Below are positions 23,501 to 32,395 of a DNA stretch of 64,000 nt, piece after piece; position 1 is the stretch's first letter, and each line of letters starts with the position of its first letter. The position numbers were made by a program, and so were the translations under genes. Under the pieces are notes generated by a model. The model saw only the letters and a list, made by a program, of their open reading frames with translations. It made no database searches and had not been told where the DNA came from. Origin of the DNA: Symsagittifera roscoffensis (taxonomy: Eukaryota; Xenacoelomorpha; Acoela; Convolutidae); NCBI RefSeq assembly GCF_963678635.1, contig NC_087063.1:61109850-61173849 (forward strand), read 5' to 3'.

Positions 23501-26500
23501 TTTGAGAATGCAGTGTCCAATGAAGTGAGAGAGAAGACCATTCAACACATTGCTAGGGTGAGGACCAGTCACATCACTTCTTCAATTTCTTTAGATGCGA
23601 TTACAAATTTGTTTTAAAATCAAAGATATGTTTTAAGACTTCTATAGTTCTGACCATGTTTTCTCCTGAATGTTTGGCACCTTTTTCACTTTGAACAACA
23701 AAAGCTGACTGAAATTTTGCTTCAAAAATAATCTTTCAAAATGAGATGCAGAAACAACTTGTTTTCAAAAAAAGGATACGTTTTTGATGCAAAAAAGTAA
23801 TGCACGCCTCATACATGCTCCTTCAGAATTGGTCGTTTCTTTTTTGGGCTTCAAAACCGCTCTCAAAATTAGTTCCAAGCTCATCGGTGTATGCGTAGGA
23901 ATGTGTTCAGATATGCACTTGCTAAGCTATTTTTAAATTAATCCAATTTTTTTTAGAATTACCTTTCATCCGCCCTTAATTTTTGTTTGTGTTTCAGCAC
24001 CTGGACCGCTACTTTGGCTCTCAGCGGGAGTACCGGAGGGGTTGCTGGCCCCAGTGCAAACAGGTGTTCTGCTTCATGTGCAACAGACGCCAGGGCACCT
24101 ACCTCTGCATCTTCTACCTGTTCTCCAAGTTCCTCTACATATTCAACGCCATCGCACAACTATTCGCCCTCAACGAGTTCCTAGGACACAGGTCACTTTT
24201 ACTTCAATCATCAAATTCAATATAACTTCAGTTAATAATAATAACAATATGACTTTAGTTTTGTTTATTAGTTTGAAATATAATATATTTGAAGAGCTAA
24301 TTTAAGCCTTTGATTATTAGGAATAATTTGGAAAATAAGTAAAAACAGCCTCATTAATCTCAGAGAGATCAACATGCAAACATAACAAGACTGCTCGTAT
24401 CAGGGCGAAGCCCTGAATGTTCCGACTGCCTTTCAAGTTTTATGGAGCAGTAATAACATTTAAAAAATTAAATGAAATAAAACAAAATGAATTTTTTTTC
24501 TAAAATTTGAGTTTTTTTAAATGAAAATCGTCCCCCCACACGCCATATAAAGTACAAAAGGATATATTTCGTTCCTTGTAACAAATCAATTATGGCAAAT
24601 AAGCTTCTTTCAACCAATTTGGAACAATTTCTATGACGGATTAAATCTCCGCTTACGCGTTAATAGCGCGAAATACATCGCGCTTTAATTGTCCTAAATT
24701 GGCCAAAATGACAATCTTTAAAACCCCATAACTTTACGAAAAGTGATCACAGGTGAAATCTTTTCAAACTTAAGCTCAGGACAACAATACCTTTTGAATG
24801 ATATAAAGAAATTCCGTCAAAAATGGCTAGTTAAAAAGTCGAAATTTGTCTGAAGAAAAAAAAACCCACCCGAGCACAAATATTCCGTTACTTTCGTATC
24901 GAAAGTCGGAACAACAAGACTGCTCGTACCAGGATGAAGCCCTGATTGTTCCGACTGCCTTTTAGGATTTATGGAGCAGTTATAACATAAATATCATTAA
25001 CAAATTAAATGTAATAAAAAATGAAAAAAAAAATTGCTAAAATTTGAAATTTTTTTTTTGAAAATCATCCTCCCACTCGCCATATAAACTACAAAAGAGT
25101 ATATTTTGCTCCTTGTATCAAATCAATTATGGCGAATAAGCTTCTTTCAACCAATTTGGAGCGATTTCTAAGAGGGATGAAATCTCCGCTTACGCGATAA
25201 TAGCGCGAAATATATCGCGTTTTAATTGTCCCAAATTGGCCAAAATGGCAGTCTTTAAACCCCCATAGCATTACGAAAAATGATCACAGGTATATATCGT
25301 TCCAAATTTAAGTTCAGAATGATATAAAAAAAATTTGGTTAAAAATCCGAAATTTGTCTGAAGAAAAAAAACCCACCCGAGCACAAATATTCCGTTACTT
25401 TCTTATCGAACATCGGAACAAAAAATTAAAAAGTAACTTTTGTGAACCCTCAAACAATCCATAGAGCTAGGAGGTGTTTCTGATCCAAATGAGAATTTTT
25501 TTTTTCAATCATTTTCAAATGCAAACCAATGTGCTTCTCACTTAACGTTGCCACAATTCACATTAATTGTTCTATTTTTCGATACAGAAGTAACGGATTA
25601 TTTCTGCTCAGGTGGGTTTTTTTTTCTTCAGACAAATTTCGACTTTTTAACTAGCCATTTTTGACGGAGTTCTTTTATATCATTCAGAAGGTATTGTTGT
25701 CCTGAGCTTAAACTTGAAAAGATATTTACCTTTGATAATTTTTCGTAAAGTTATGGGTGCTTAAAGGTTTAAAGATTGCCATTTTGTCCAATTTGGGACA
25801 ATTACCCGCGATATATTTCGCGCTAGTAACGCGTAAGCGGAGATTTAATCCGTCTTAGAAATCGTTCCAAATTGGTTGAAAGAAGCTTGTTTGCCATAAG
25901 TGATTTGTTACAAGGAGCGGAATCTATCCTTTTGTACTTTATATGGCGTGTGGGGGGATGATTTTCCTTAGAAATATTAAATTTTAGAAAAAAAAATTTC
26001 ATTTTGTTTTTTTTTAAACATTTTTTACAACTTTTTAAAGTTATGACTGCTCCATAAACATTAAAAGGCAGTCGGAATATTCAGGGCTTCGCCCTGATAC
26101 GAGCAGTCTTGTTCTCTTTTAAGTTGAATTAGCTTAACTATGAGTCATTGTAAGTTACCTATCGTTTTTCTAATGTAAATTATAGGAAGCACCAGAATAG
26201 CGTTGTAACTTTCTGCAGGTACCACATGTATGGCATTGAGGCACTGTTGGACTTCATAAACGGAGTCAGCTGGCAAACATCCCACCGATTCCCCAGATTC
26301 ACACTCTGCGACTTTTCCGGTCAGTGCAACATACTTCATAAATTGACACTCTATTATATCACAACCTCTCCCTATGACTGTTACATACTTCACGAGGTCT
26401 CATAAAATGAATCTTGTCGACCTTTAAAAAAGCCTAACTTTCGAATTGTTTATTAAAAGATTCACTCTGCTCCCCGAAGCCGAAAAGGTTTTAGATATAA

Positions 26501-28624
26501 GCCAATTTGAATTAATTGTTTTCTTTTTGATCAAAATAAAAATGGATTTTTTGTTCACTTTTCACTTTGTTCACTTTGTTCACTGTTCAGTGCGCGTGAT
26601 GGGCGTGCACATCCATGACTACACAGTGCAGTGTGTGTTGAGTATCAATCTGTTCAATGAGATGATCTACTTCTTCATCTGGTGGTGGACTGTCATAGTC
26701 ATTTGTCTCACAATCGTCAACTTCTCCGACTGGGCCTTCAAACTAGTCTTCACCGTGGACAGGATCGCATACGTCAAGAAACACCTCAAGTTCATGGACA
26801 GGTCAGTTATGCAACACGCAAATGACATATTATGTATTACATTGTAGGTTATGTAAGACGAAAATTTTCATGTGACAGAGGTCAGCTATGGACATCGCTT
26901 TTTCTTAAAAAAGCTTGTACTTGTTTCATGAGAAGCACAAAATTAGTTTTTTATGAACTAGCGATATCTCAATGTTTACGCTATGCTGAAAAAGAAACTG
27001 AATTGAAGGCTACAAACCCACCTATTATATTAGATTTTTTTGAAAAGGTTTTGGAATTTCAGAAACAAGACATCATCTCTTCAAATTTAAAAAAAAATCG
27101 ATTTTAAAACAGCTATTTTCAAAATTTTCGAGGGCTAAACCAAAACATGAGGATACGTTCCAAAAAAAACAAAAAGCACTCTTCTAGGAAAACTTAAAAA
27201 GAAATTGATTGACACTCATATTTTGTTCAGATACGACAAGACAGAGCACCGGAAACTGATCAACACCTTCGTGTACCACTACTTGAAGAACGACGGGGTC
27301 TTCCTCATCCGCCTGCTGGCCAAGAACACCAACACCCTCATGACGTCAGAGATAGTGGCCCAGTTGTGGGACAACTATAGAGAACGTCACAGAGACAACA
27401 GACGACTGGACTACTCCAAGACCCCCACTGGACAGAGGCTGAACAATGACTCGAACGGAATGCTATCACAGGCAGGCACCACTTTCAAAAATTATATTAC
27501 TTAATATTGCCAGTCAAGTATTGTCACAAATATGCTATCAATATTCACAACACAATCGATGCTGCTTTCAGAAAAGTAACAACATTAGAGGCAAAATGTT
27601 CTGTTTCAATTTTTTTTCCTCGTTTTAATTATAAATTTTTTATTTAGTTGCATTTTTATGCAGCTAAAGATTTACGAAAAAAGTTATACTGTAATGAATG
27701 ATAAGAACATTCAAGGAAACTTCTTTTTGAGTTAATTTAATATTTGTTTAATGTCACAGGGGAACAATGCTCGAAGGAGAAATAACAACATGCCACCTCT
27801 GAATGACACTGTTCCCAGGGGGAGTAATCAGCACATGTACCCACTGACAAGCATGGGGTGGAGTCCTCCTCCCCCTCCACTGACCGGACAGCCGGGGGAG
27901 CCTTACTTCGGGGTAAACCTATACCAATTTGCCCAACTTCATGTAATCGTTAAAGCTGGCAGCTGGTTTTGCATAGTTATAAGAAATAAGATTTGAAAAA
28001 TGTTGAAGAAAAAATACAGCTAGGAAAAGAATTTCGAATTTTCAGATGTTGGATGACTCCTGCTGGCAGGATGAGAAGTTCAAGGCCGAGATGAACAGCA
28101 ACATGCTTCACAGTCACCTCCCTCCCCCCTCTGCACCCCACCAACAAGGGGGACAGCAACTTCCTCCCCCTCCCATCTCTCATCAGCTGGGACTGCCCAA
28201 CATATCGGTCAGGAGACATCAGAAAAATATAACTTTAATAAACGGAAACAGACATGCAAACGATACTTAAAACGCATATTTAAAAGACAAACGATATAAT
28301 AAAAAAATGATTTTCAGTTTATAAACATGTTTGCGAACTGCTTCGGCACCAGTTGCGAACAAACATAACCATAAACAACTAGTAAAAAACATCTCAAGAC
28401 AACTAAGCTTGCAAATACATGTTTGCGAATGAACCCAAAACTAACTTGACAAAAGTTTCGAAATTGAAAACCCAGTTAACATGAACTAACATGGGGGAAA
28501 AAGGACATTTTGAATAAAAGACAACTATCAAAATGCTTAATTATTTTAATATTTTAATGCTTAAAACACAGCTTAAATGAGAGAGTTATTTCAGGGAACG
28601 ACGGGAGACGACATGGGCTGCTGA
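11351..28624 (+). CDS. Innexin (gap-junction / hemichannel subunit), 12-exon gene model
   Basis: Innexins oligomerise in the plasma membrane to form invertebrate gap junctions and hemichannels. The joined exons give about 602 residues, longer than the usual 350-480. Order: an N-terminal extension (1-75), the conserved pre-TM1 segment GDRLNHRYTP, TM1 about 109-125, extracellular loop 1 with INCW and MCW cysteines and NTYYLP, TM2 with the diagnostic YYQWVP, a cytoplasmic loop, TM3 about 280-300, loop 2 with the FTLCDF and YTVQCVL cysteines, TM4 with FFIWWWTVIVICL, then a C-terminal domain and a proline-rich tail. All 11 junctions keep frame. Ten introns are GT-AG and one is GC-AG. The core exons (17467-27471) are secure. 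Exon 1 and the last exon are inferred from phase and composition. A start at ATG 17481 would give a shorter, conventional innexin. Confidence 0.9.
13385..13920 (+). mobile_element. Hairpin-ended repeat (HINE-like), copy 1
   Basis: Starts AACAAGACTGCTCGTATC, then a hairpin CAGGGCGAAGCCCTG, then ATGTTCCGACTGCC. It ends with a hairpin CTTTCGTATCGAAAG and then TCGGAACAA. No coding potential. The flank is duplicated: 'gtaaaactgtttggacgtta' occurs before the element (about 13345) and again after it (about 13991). Confidence 0.8.
14111..14444. mobile_element. hAT-type element, second subfamily, with 8-bp target duplication
   Basis: The left end is CAGTAGCGTGCCAAGG and the right end is CCGCGCACGCCAGTG. 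The ends pair as an imperfect terminal inverted repeat. Flanks are CTGTTGTG (14103-14110) and CTGTTCTG (14445-14452), matching at 7 of 8. The body shares the 'aaattggtcgacc' and poly-C blocks of the other hAT-type copies. Located in innexin intron 1. Confidence 0.75.
14453..15683. other. Innexin intron 1 stretch without recognised features
   Basis: AT-rich intron sequence. An open frame of 108 codons (14641-14967) has no recognisable motif, and its composition matches the intron. Confidence 0.4.
15684..16212 (-). mobile_element. Hairpin-ended repeat (HINE-like), copy 2, inverted
   Basis: Reads TTGTTCCGACTTTCG at its left and ends AGTCGGAACATTCAGG, the CAGGGCTTCGCCCTG hairpin and CAGTCTTGTT. 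It is the reverse-complement of copy 1, about 1.8 kb away in the same intron, so the two can pair as a large inverted repeat. Confidence 0.8.
16213..17466. other. Innexin intron 1, 3' part
   Basis: AT-rich, with no repeat family or exon candidate seen. A pyrimidine tract (tttgttttcctctcttctag) leads into exon 2. Confidence 0.4.
17467..17600 (+). CDS. Innexin exon 2 (cytoplasmic N-terminus and TM1)
   Basis: The acceptor is ctcttctag|TG and the donor is ATACTC|GTGAGT. It encodes EHLIMFPLRLVSGISQ, then GDFGDRLNHRYTP and TM1 (ILLILFAIL). DRLNHRYT is a hallmark of innexin N-termini. It holds an internal ATG at 17481 that would start an ordinary-length innexin. Confidence 0.92.
17905..18245 (-). 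mobile_element. Possible tRNA-derived SINE
   Basis: On the - strand, box A-like TGGTTAGCCG (18225-18216) and box B-like GTATTCGATCCC (18191-18180) are spaced as in a tRNA-type internal promoter, with 'ttcactatgaactcgtc' between them. The body downstream is more G+C-rich than the surrounding intron. No cloverleaf is intact, and the ends are not defined. Located in innexin intron 2. Confidence 0.5.
18246..21757. other. Innexin intron 2, mostly unassigned
   Basis: AT-rich. A short match to the foldback-element end (gtgctgattgaaattatccgg) lies near 19851. A 127-codon open frame at 21158-21541 has no recognisable domain and intron-like composition, so it is not called as a gene. Confidence 0.4.
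21758..22470. mobile_element. TA-flanked foldback element (Tc1/mariner-like MITE)
   Basis: Begins CAGTGCTGATTTATATTATC and ends with AGTTTAAATCAGCACTG, flanked by TA on both sides (21756-21757 and 22471-22472). The two arms, about 21758-22060 and 22185-22470, are near-complementary over most of their length (for example 'caagaagcctcttatat' against 'gtaagaggcttcttg'). TA flanks point to Tc1/mariner-type mobilisation. No transposase is present. Confidence 0.8.
22513..22599 (+). CDS. Innexin exon 3 (extracellular loop 1, first cysteine)
   Basis: 29 codons, phase 0 at both ends: cacag|GCC and CAG|GTAAGA. It encodes ASTKQYVGEPINCWVPQS and on to TYTNQ. The STKQYVG.PI.CW block is the most conserved stretch of innexins. 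Confidence 0.95.
22943..23088 (+). CDS. Innexin exon 4 (loop 1 second cysteine and TM2)
   Basis: The acceptor is atatgtag|ATG and the donor is CCCAG|GTAACA. It encodes MCWVSNTYYLPLN and then ITYYQWVPIVLTIQAMFFYI. YYQWVP is the signature at the start of innexin TM2. It ends in phase 2, and the next exon completes an Arg codon. Confidence 0.97.
23431..23557 (+). CDS. Innexin exon 5 (cytoplasmic loop)
   Basis: The acceptor is attccag|GAAG and the donor is CTAGG|GTGAGG. It encodes KLWRMAGKRSGLDIDNIV and on to EKTIQHIAR. RSGLD and the following helical region match innexin cytoplasmic loops. Confidence 0.96.
23998..24191 (+). CDS. Innexin exon 6 (cytoplasmic loop and TM3)
   Basis: The acceptor is gtttcag|CAC and the donor is CACAG|GTCACT. 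It encodes HLDRYFGSQREYRRGCWPQC, a cysteine-rich segment, and TM3 (YLFSKFLYIFNAIAQLFAL) followed by NEFLGH. Unusually Cys-rich (six cysteines in the whole exon, counting C-W, K-x-V-F-C and CN). Confidence 0.96.
24384..24914 (+). mobile_element. Hairpin-ended repeat (HINE-like), copy 3
   Basis: Full-length copy in innexin intron 6 with both hairpins intact. Its end (GGAACAA) runs straight into the start of copy 4, giving a head-to-tail tandem. Confidence 0.8.
24913..25422 (+). mobile_element. Hairpin-ended repeat (HINE-like), copy 4
   Basis: Direct tandem partner of copy 3. It is more diverged (start hairpin 'caggatgaagccctg', end hairpin lost) and has an internal gap of several tens of bases around 25310. 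Confidence 0.78.
25567..26113 (-). mobile_element. Hairpin-ended repeat (HINE-like), copy 5, inverted
   Basis: Inverted relative to copies 3 and 4, starting TTGTTCTATTTTTCGATACA and ending with the intact CAGGGCTTCGCCCTG hairpin and CAGTCTTGTT. It ends about 100 bases before innexin exon 7. Confidence 0.78.
26219..26319 (+). CDS. Innexin exon 7 (extracellular loop 2, first cysteine)
   Basis: The acceptor is ttctgcag|GTACC and the donor is TTCCG|GTCAGT. It encodes YHMYGIEALLDFINGVSW, then FPRFTLCDF. FPR.TLCDF is the conserved loop 2 motif. A cluster of three hairpin-ended repeats occupies most of the preceding intron. Confidence 0.96.
26591..26801 (+). CDS. Innexin exon 8 (loop 2 second cysteine and TM4)
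   Basis: The acceptor is cactgttcag|TG and the donor is GGACAG|GTCAGT. It encodes VRVMGVHIHDYTVQCVLSIN, LFNEMIY and TM4 (FFIWWWTVIVICLTIV). YTVQCVL.INLFNE is diagnostic of innexins. The long open frame running on to 26847 is only read-through into the intron. Confidence 0.97.
27231..27471 (+). CDS. Innexin exon 9 (C-terminal domain), GC donor
   Basis: The acceptor is ttgttcag|ATAC. It encodes YDKTEHRKLINTFVYHYLKN, then GVFLIRLLAKNTNTLMTSE and a charged segment. No GT exists between the last conserved codons and the read-through stop at 27502. The frame-preserving donor is CACAG|GC at 27472. If it is not spliced, the protein ends after AGTTFKNYIT. Confidence 0.88.
27760..27912 (+). CDS. Innexin exon 10 (Arg/Asn- and Pro-rich tail)
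   Basis: 51 codons, phase 0 at both ends: gtcacag|GGG and TCGGG|GTAAAC. It encodes GNNARRRNNNMPPLN and on to a run of five prolines and GQPGEPYFG. Low complexity and G+C-rich. This is typical of variable innexin C-termini, and no domain is recognisable. Confidence 0.8.
28046..28207 (+). CDS. Innexin exon 11 (Pro/Gln-rich tail)
   Basis: The acceptor is attttcag|ATG, and the chosen donor is ATATCG|GTCAGG at 28208. It encodes MLDDSCWQDEKFKAEMNSN and proline/glutamine/histidine-rich sequence. Reading through the donor would add about 20 AT-rich codons and stop at 28268-28270; the drop in G+C right after GTCAGG favours splicing. Confidence 0.75.
28595..28624 (+). CDS. Innexin exon 12, short terminal exon (inferred)
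   Basis: The acceptor is gagttatttcag|GG. In phase with exon 11 it reads GTTGDDMGC then TGA. It is G+C-rich against an AT-rich background. It is so short that only the acceptor, phase and composition support it. Confidence 0.5.
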   Translation, partial: GTTGDDMGC

Positions 28625-29439
28625 TCAAAATGGAAAAAGTCGTAGCTTCTGTCATTGAGCGAAAATGTCACGACTAGTCATAGCTGATGCCGACGACCAT
28701 TTGTTCCAACCGGAATGAAATGCCCAAGACTTTTTCTATTACAAAAAAAACGATATTTCGCAATATACTGAAAAATTAGTTGAAACTGAGTGTTAGTCTA
28801 TGTCCTAATGCATTTTTTGGTGTATTTTTATAGACTTAAAATTGTAAATCGAACGATTGGTCACAAAGTTCTGAATATCCTTTAAATAGACAATATTTAG
28901 CCAATTCAAAAATTTCCGCTTTTCTGTTATTATTTTTTCCTATGTCGGTCAATAGCGCAGCAAAAACAGCTTGGTACAACATATCAGAGGAGAAAGCGCT
29001 TCATGAAGACACATATTTCGTTTTTTTTTCAAAACTCAAAGCAATTACTCGAACTGTGCTGGATATGGCGTGATTTTAAGTTAGCAAAATGTTTTTTATT
29101 CAATTTTCGAATGAAAGTTCGAAAAATAGACATCGATGCTTGAGCTAAAAACTAAAATGATATTTCAGCTGTGATCATTATTTTTTGAAGGTAGACTATA
29201 AAATCCTTGATTTCAATCAACACTTGAATGAGAGCAATAAAGCAATCATACTTCATTTTCTATTTAAATTGATATTAAACCGCTTTTTGTAGCCTGATCT
29301 CGTGATATCGGAGTCATCATGTCTTTAATTTGTCTAAACCGTGGGAAGTGACTTTTTAGTGCGAGGAGTTACGCTTTCCAATAGATTTTTATGCACAAAA
29401 TCCTGCTATAGCTTAGAAGCGCAATTTCACCAAGGTCCC
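28625..29439. other. Region downstream of the innexin gene
   Basis: AT-rich, with no gene. The first clear AATAAA on the + strand after the stop is near 29236, so a 3' end there is possible but unproven. Confidence 0.35.
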
Positions 29440-30086
29440 CCCGCACTGAAGTTTCATGGATAATAATTGGATTTTTATTGTCAGTCTCTACAAAATAACA
29501 AAAATAATCGATTATAATTGATTGAAAATAGATTATAATCAGGGGTGGATCTAGGATTTTATCGAGGGGGGGGGGGGCGGATTTTCTAAATTTTGTCGAC
29601 CGAATTGATTTTTCGAGCTCTCCCTACGCACAGTATATTCCCTGTTTTAGGCTAAATTTGTGCGCCGCAGGCAAAATTTTGAAAAAACAGTACAAAAAAG
29701 GCGTTTTTGGCACTTTTTGGAGAATTTTGACTAAAAAATTGCGATTTTTTGGCGCGCGCGCCCCCTCAAAATTCCTTTAGAAAAATTTTAGTGTCGGTCG
29801 GCCAAATATGGATTTCTTAAAAAGTACCAAAGGGGGGACCCTTTGGGTCGGCAAGGGGTCGAGTCCCTGAGAGGGGGGGGGGAGAGGCGTCCGCCCCCCC
29901 CCCCCCCCCCCTAAATCCGCCCCTGATTATAATGATAATATTTTTTGAAGCAATAAAATCCCAAAATAATCGATTATAAATCGATTAGGTGATCTAAATT
30001 TTACATGATAATCGATTATATTGATAACATTTTAGTCAACGAAAATCCATTATAATCGATTATTACCCATGAAACTTCGGTGCGGG
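29440..30086. mobile_element. Terminal-inverted-repeat element with ATCGATTATAATCG interior
   Basis: Ends are CCCGCACTGAAGTTTCATGG and CCATGAAACTTCGGTGCGGG, an inverted repeat of about 20 bases with two mismatches. Next to each end, the interior is made of repeats of the self-complementary AATCGATTATAATCGATT theme (about 29495-29540 and 29960-30065). A hAT-type element is inserted in the middle. No coding sequence. Confidence 0.75.
29540..29925. mobile_element. hAT-type non-autonomous element with perfect 8-bp target duplication
   Basis: Termini are CAGGGGTGGATCTAGG and CCTAAATCCGCCCCTG, and ATTATAAT is duplicated at 29532-29539 and 29926-29933. Poly-G and poly-C runs lie just inside the ends. 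It is nested in the element at 29440-30086. Confidence 0.92.
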
Positions 30087-30867
30087 CCACATCTCATTCA
30101 AAAATTTTTGTCTTAAACTCAGAGTACTGTAACCTTAAGGAAAACGCTAAGAATCAAGGACTAAACATAATTCTTACTTAAAGGGAAACCTCTTCATGTT
30201 CAATCAAAATATAATAGCTCTTAAAATATAATCAATTTTTTTTTCATTCTCTTACATTTTATTGTAGTTAAATTTGATCTCAGCAGTTCCAACATAGGTT
30301 CTCAACGGTCTGAAGCAATTGCACAAAATTTCTCGTGCCTTACTTCATTTCGCCTTAATGTCCTCAAACTCAAACCTGACTTCTTTTCTGGGCTTTGAGC
30401 AATCTCGCTTTATATTTGCAAACAATTTCATTAAAGTTCTTCTGCTGTTCTGAAAAAGTGCTCTCATTGTTCTATAAACTTTATTCCATAAAATGGATTG
30501 AATTATAAACTCTTTTCTTTTTTCTTGAAAAACTTCCTTATCCATGTTGGACTTTTCCTTTAGCTTTAACCAGGCTGTATTGAATTAAAGTTTTTCCTTG
30601 CAAAAAATTGATCCAAAGCCTAACGAATTGAGCACTGCATATCAGATTAGTGATCTAACTAAACTATGGCGCCTTCACGGACTTTTTTATGGAATGTTTT
30701 AAGTATTTTAATTCATATTCTGTTTCTGCAGCAACGGAATATAATTTCCCTGTCGCAACAAAATTTATACAATTTTTTGAGAAAAAAACACAACATCAAG
30801 TTGATTTATGAATTTAAAAAGTTATTCAAATTTTCTCTAACTTCGTCTGTTTCGCTCTTTCTCTCTC

Positions 30868-30902
<35 letters not shown>

Positions 30903-31255
30903 CTCCCTCTCTGTCTTTCTTTCTTTTTTTCGTTCCTTCTTTAGATCTTTCTCTATCTACTGATTTTGTGAATGTTTTTCAGTTTTCCTGGTGACTCCAC
31001 GCTACTTTATTTTGTTTATTGAGTCATCTCAATACTTGTGTTTTCTTTTTTTGAACATTCACCCCAGCTGGCTATATTACGTGTGATTTCATCTCTTACC
31101 GATCTGCTGGAGCCTTTTACAGTTTTCCGCTGAGTCTTTAACTTTGAGTTTTGGCGTTAACTTTGGCTTGTTGTCCCTATAGTTTATTGCAAAACACTGG
31201 TTTTAACCCATAGTCGAATACGAATGGGATAATTTGAACTTGTATCAGCTGCTTA
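30087..31255. other. Intergenic stretch with a pyrimidine tract
   Basis: Apart from the microsatellite at 30841-30945, I see only AT-rich sequence without exon candidates. Confidence 0.4.
30841..30945. repeat. Pyrimidine-rich microsatellite (CTAT)n
   Basis: A run of about seven CTAT units flanked by CT-rich and CTTT-rich tracts, pure pyrimidine over most of about 100 bases. It creates a spurious Ser/Leu-rich open frame. Confidence 0.9.
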
Positions 31256-32395
31256 TTGTTCCGACTTTCGATACGAAAGTAACGGAATATTTGTGCTCGG
31301 GGTGGGCTTTTTTTCTTCAGACAAATTTCTTTTTCTTCAGACAAATTTCTTCAGACTTTTTAACTAGCCATTTTCGACGGAATTTTTTTTGTATCATTAA
31401 AAGGTATTGTTGTCCTGAGCTTAAATTTGAAAAGATGTTTCACATTTTTTGTAAAGTTATGAGGGTTTAAAGATTGCCATTTTGGCCAATTTGGGGCGTT
31501 AAACTTGAAATTTAAAACGCGTTTTTCTCAAATTGGATTGAGTTTAGGTGAAAATTTATGAATATAAAACTTCCGTAAAATTTTAGCAGAATTAATATGG
31601 TGTAATTTGTTTTGCAAAATTCGGGCCCGATATTTTACCCCAAAAATGGGTCATTTTGGCTTTTCTTAGGTAATCAAAAATTACACCGAAAATACCCAGT
31701 CGATCACAGACATAAATATATCAAAGTGAGCCCCTTACGCAGCCTAGCAAACTTTAAGAAGGGTATAACCTCCAAGATATTATGTAAGTTAATTTTATTT
31801 TGTTTGATAGACAAAAAAGGTCGTTTTTTCTAAATAAAATACCAACTTTTTTTTTAAAAACAATTTTTAAACAACTTGCAATTTTTTTGGAGAAAATACC
31901 TTTCAACGAGTTTGTTGGGCTGCATAAGGGGCTCACTTTGATATAAATATCTTGGTGATCGACTGGGTATTTTTGGCGTAATTTTTGATTAAACTAAGAA
32001 AAGCCAAAATGACCCATTTTTTGGTTAAAATTTCGGGCCCGAATTTCGCAAAACAAATCACACCCTATTAGTTCTGCTCAAATTTTAAGCAAGTTGTGAC
32101 CTCATAACGTTTTACCTAAGCTCAACCCAATGTGTGAAAAACGGGTTTTAAATTTCAAGTTTAACGCGTTTTGTCCGGTTAATTTAAATCAGCACTGTAT
32201 ATTTCGCGCAATTAACGCGTAAGCCGAGAGTTAATCCGTCTTAGAAACCGTTCCAAATTGGTGAAAAGAAACTTATTTGCCATAATTGTTTTGTTACAAG
32301 GAGCGAAGTTTATCCTTTTGTACTTTATATGGCTTGTGGGGCGATGATTTCATAAAAATTTTCAAATTTTAGAAAAAAAAATTTCTTTTTGTTTA
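31256..32395 (-). mobile_element. Hairpin-ended repeat (HINE-like), copy 6, interrupted and truncated
   Basis: The left part, 31256-31496, starts TTGTTCCGACTTTCGATACG. The right part resumes at about 32198 (atatttcgcgcaattaacgc) and runs to about 32395, where it breaks off without the second hairpin. A TA-flanked foldback element splits it. Confidence 0.75.
31497..32197. mobile_element. TA-flanked foldback element, second copy, left end deleted
   Basis: Same family as 21758-22470. The right end is complete (AATTTAAATCAGCACTG then TA). The left arm starts about 30 bases inside the expected end, and the neighbouring host repeat also lacks about 15 bases, so the left junction has been deleted. 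The arms pair around 'gtgagccccttacgcagcc' / 'ctgcataaggggctcac'. Confidence 0.78.

Noticed and set aside
23959-24305. Several other frames over innexin exon 6
   Set aside because: Shadow frames of a G+C-rich coding exon.
26446-26847. 133-codon open frame as a separate gene
   Set aside because: Only its middle (26591-26801) is coding; it is innexin exon 8 with intron read-through at both ends.
30666-30944. Ser/Leu-rich 92-codon frame
   Set aside because: Ends in the (CTAT)n pyrimidine microsatellite; no protein-like start region.
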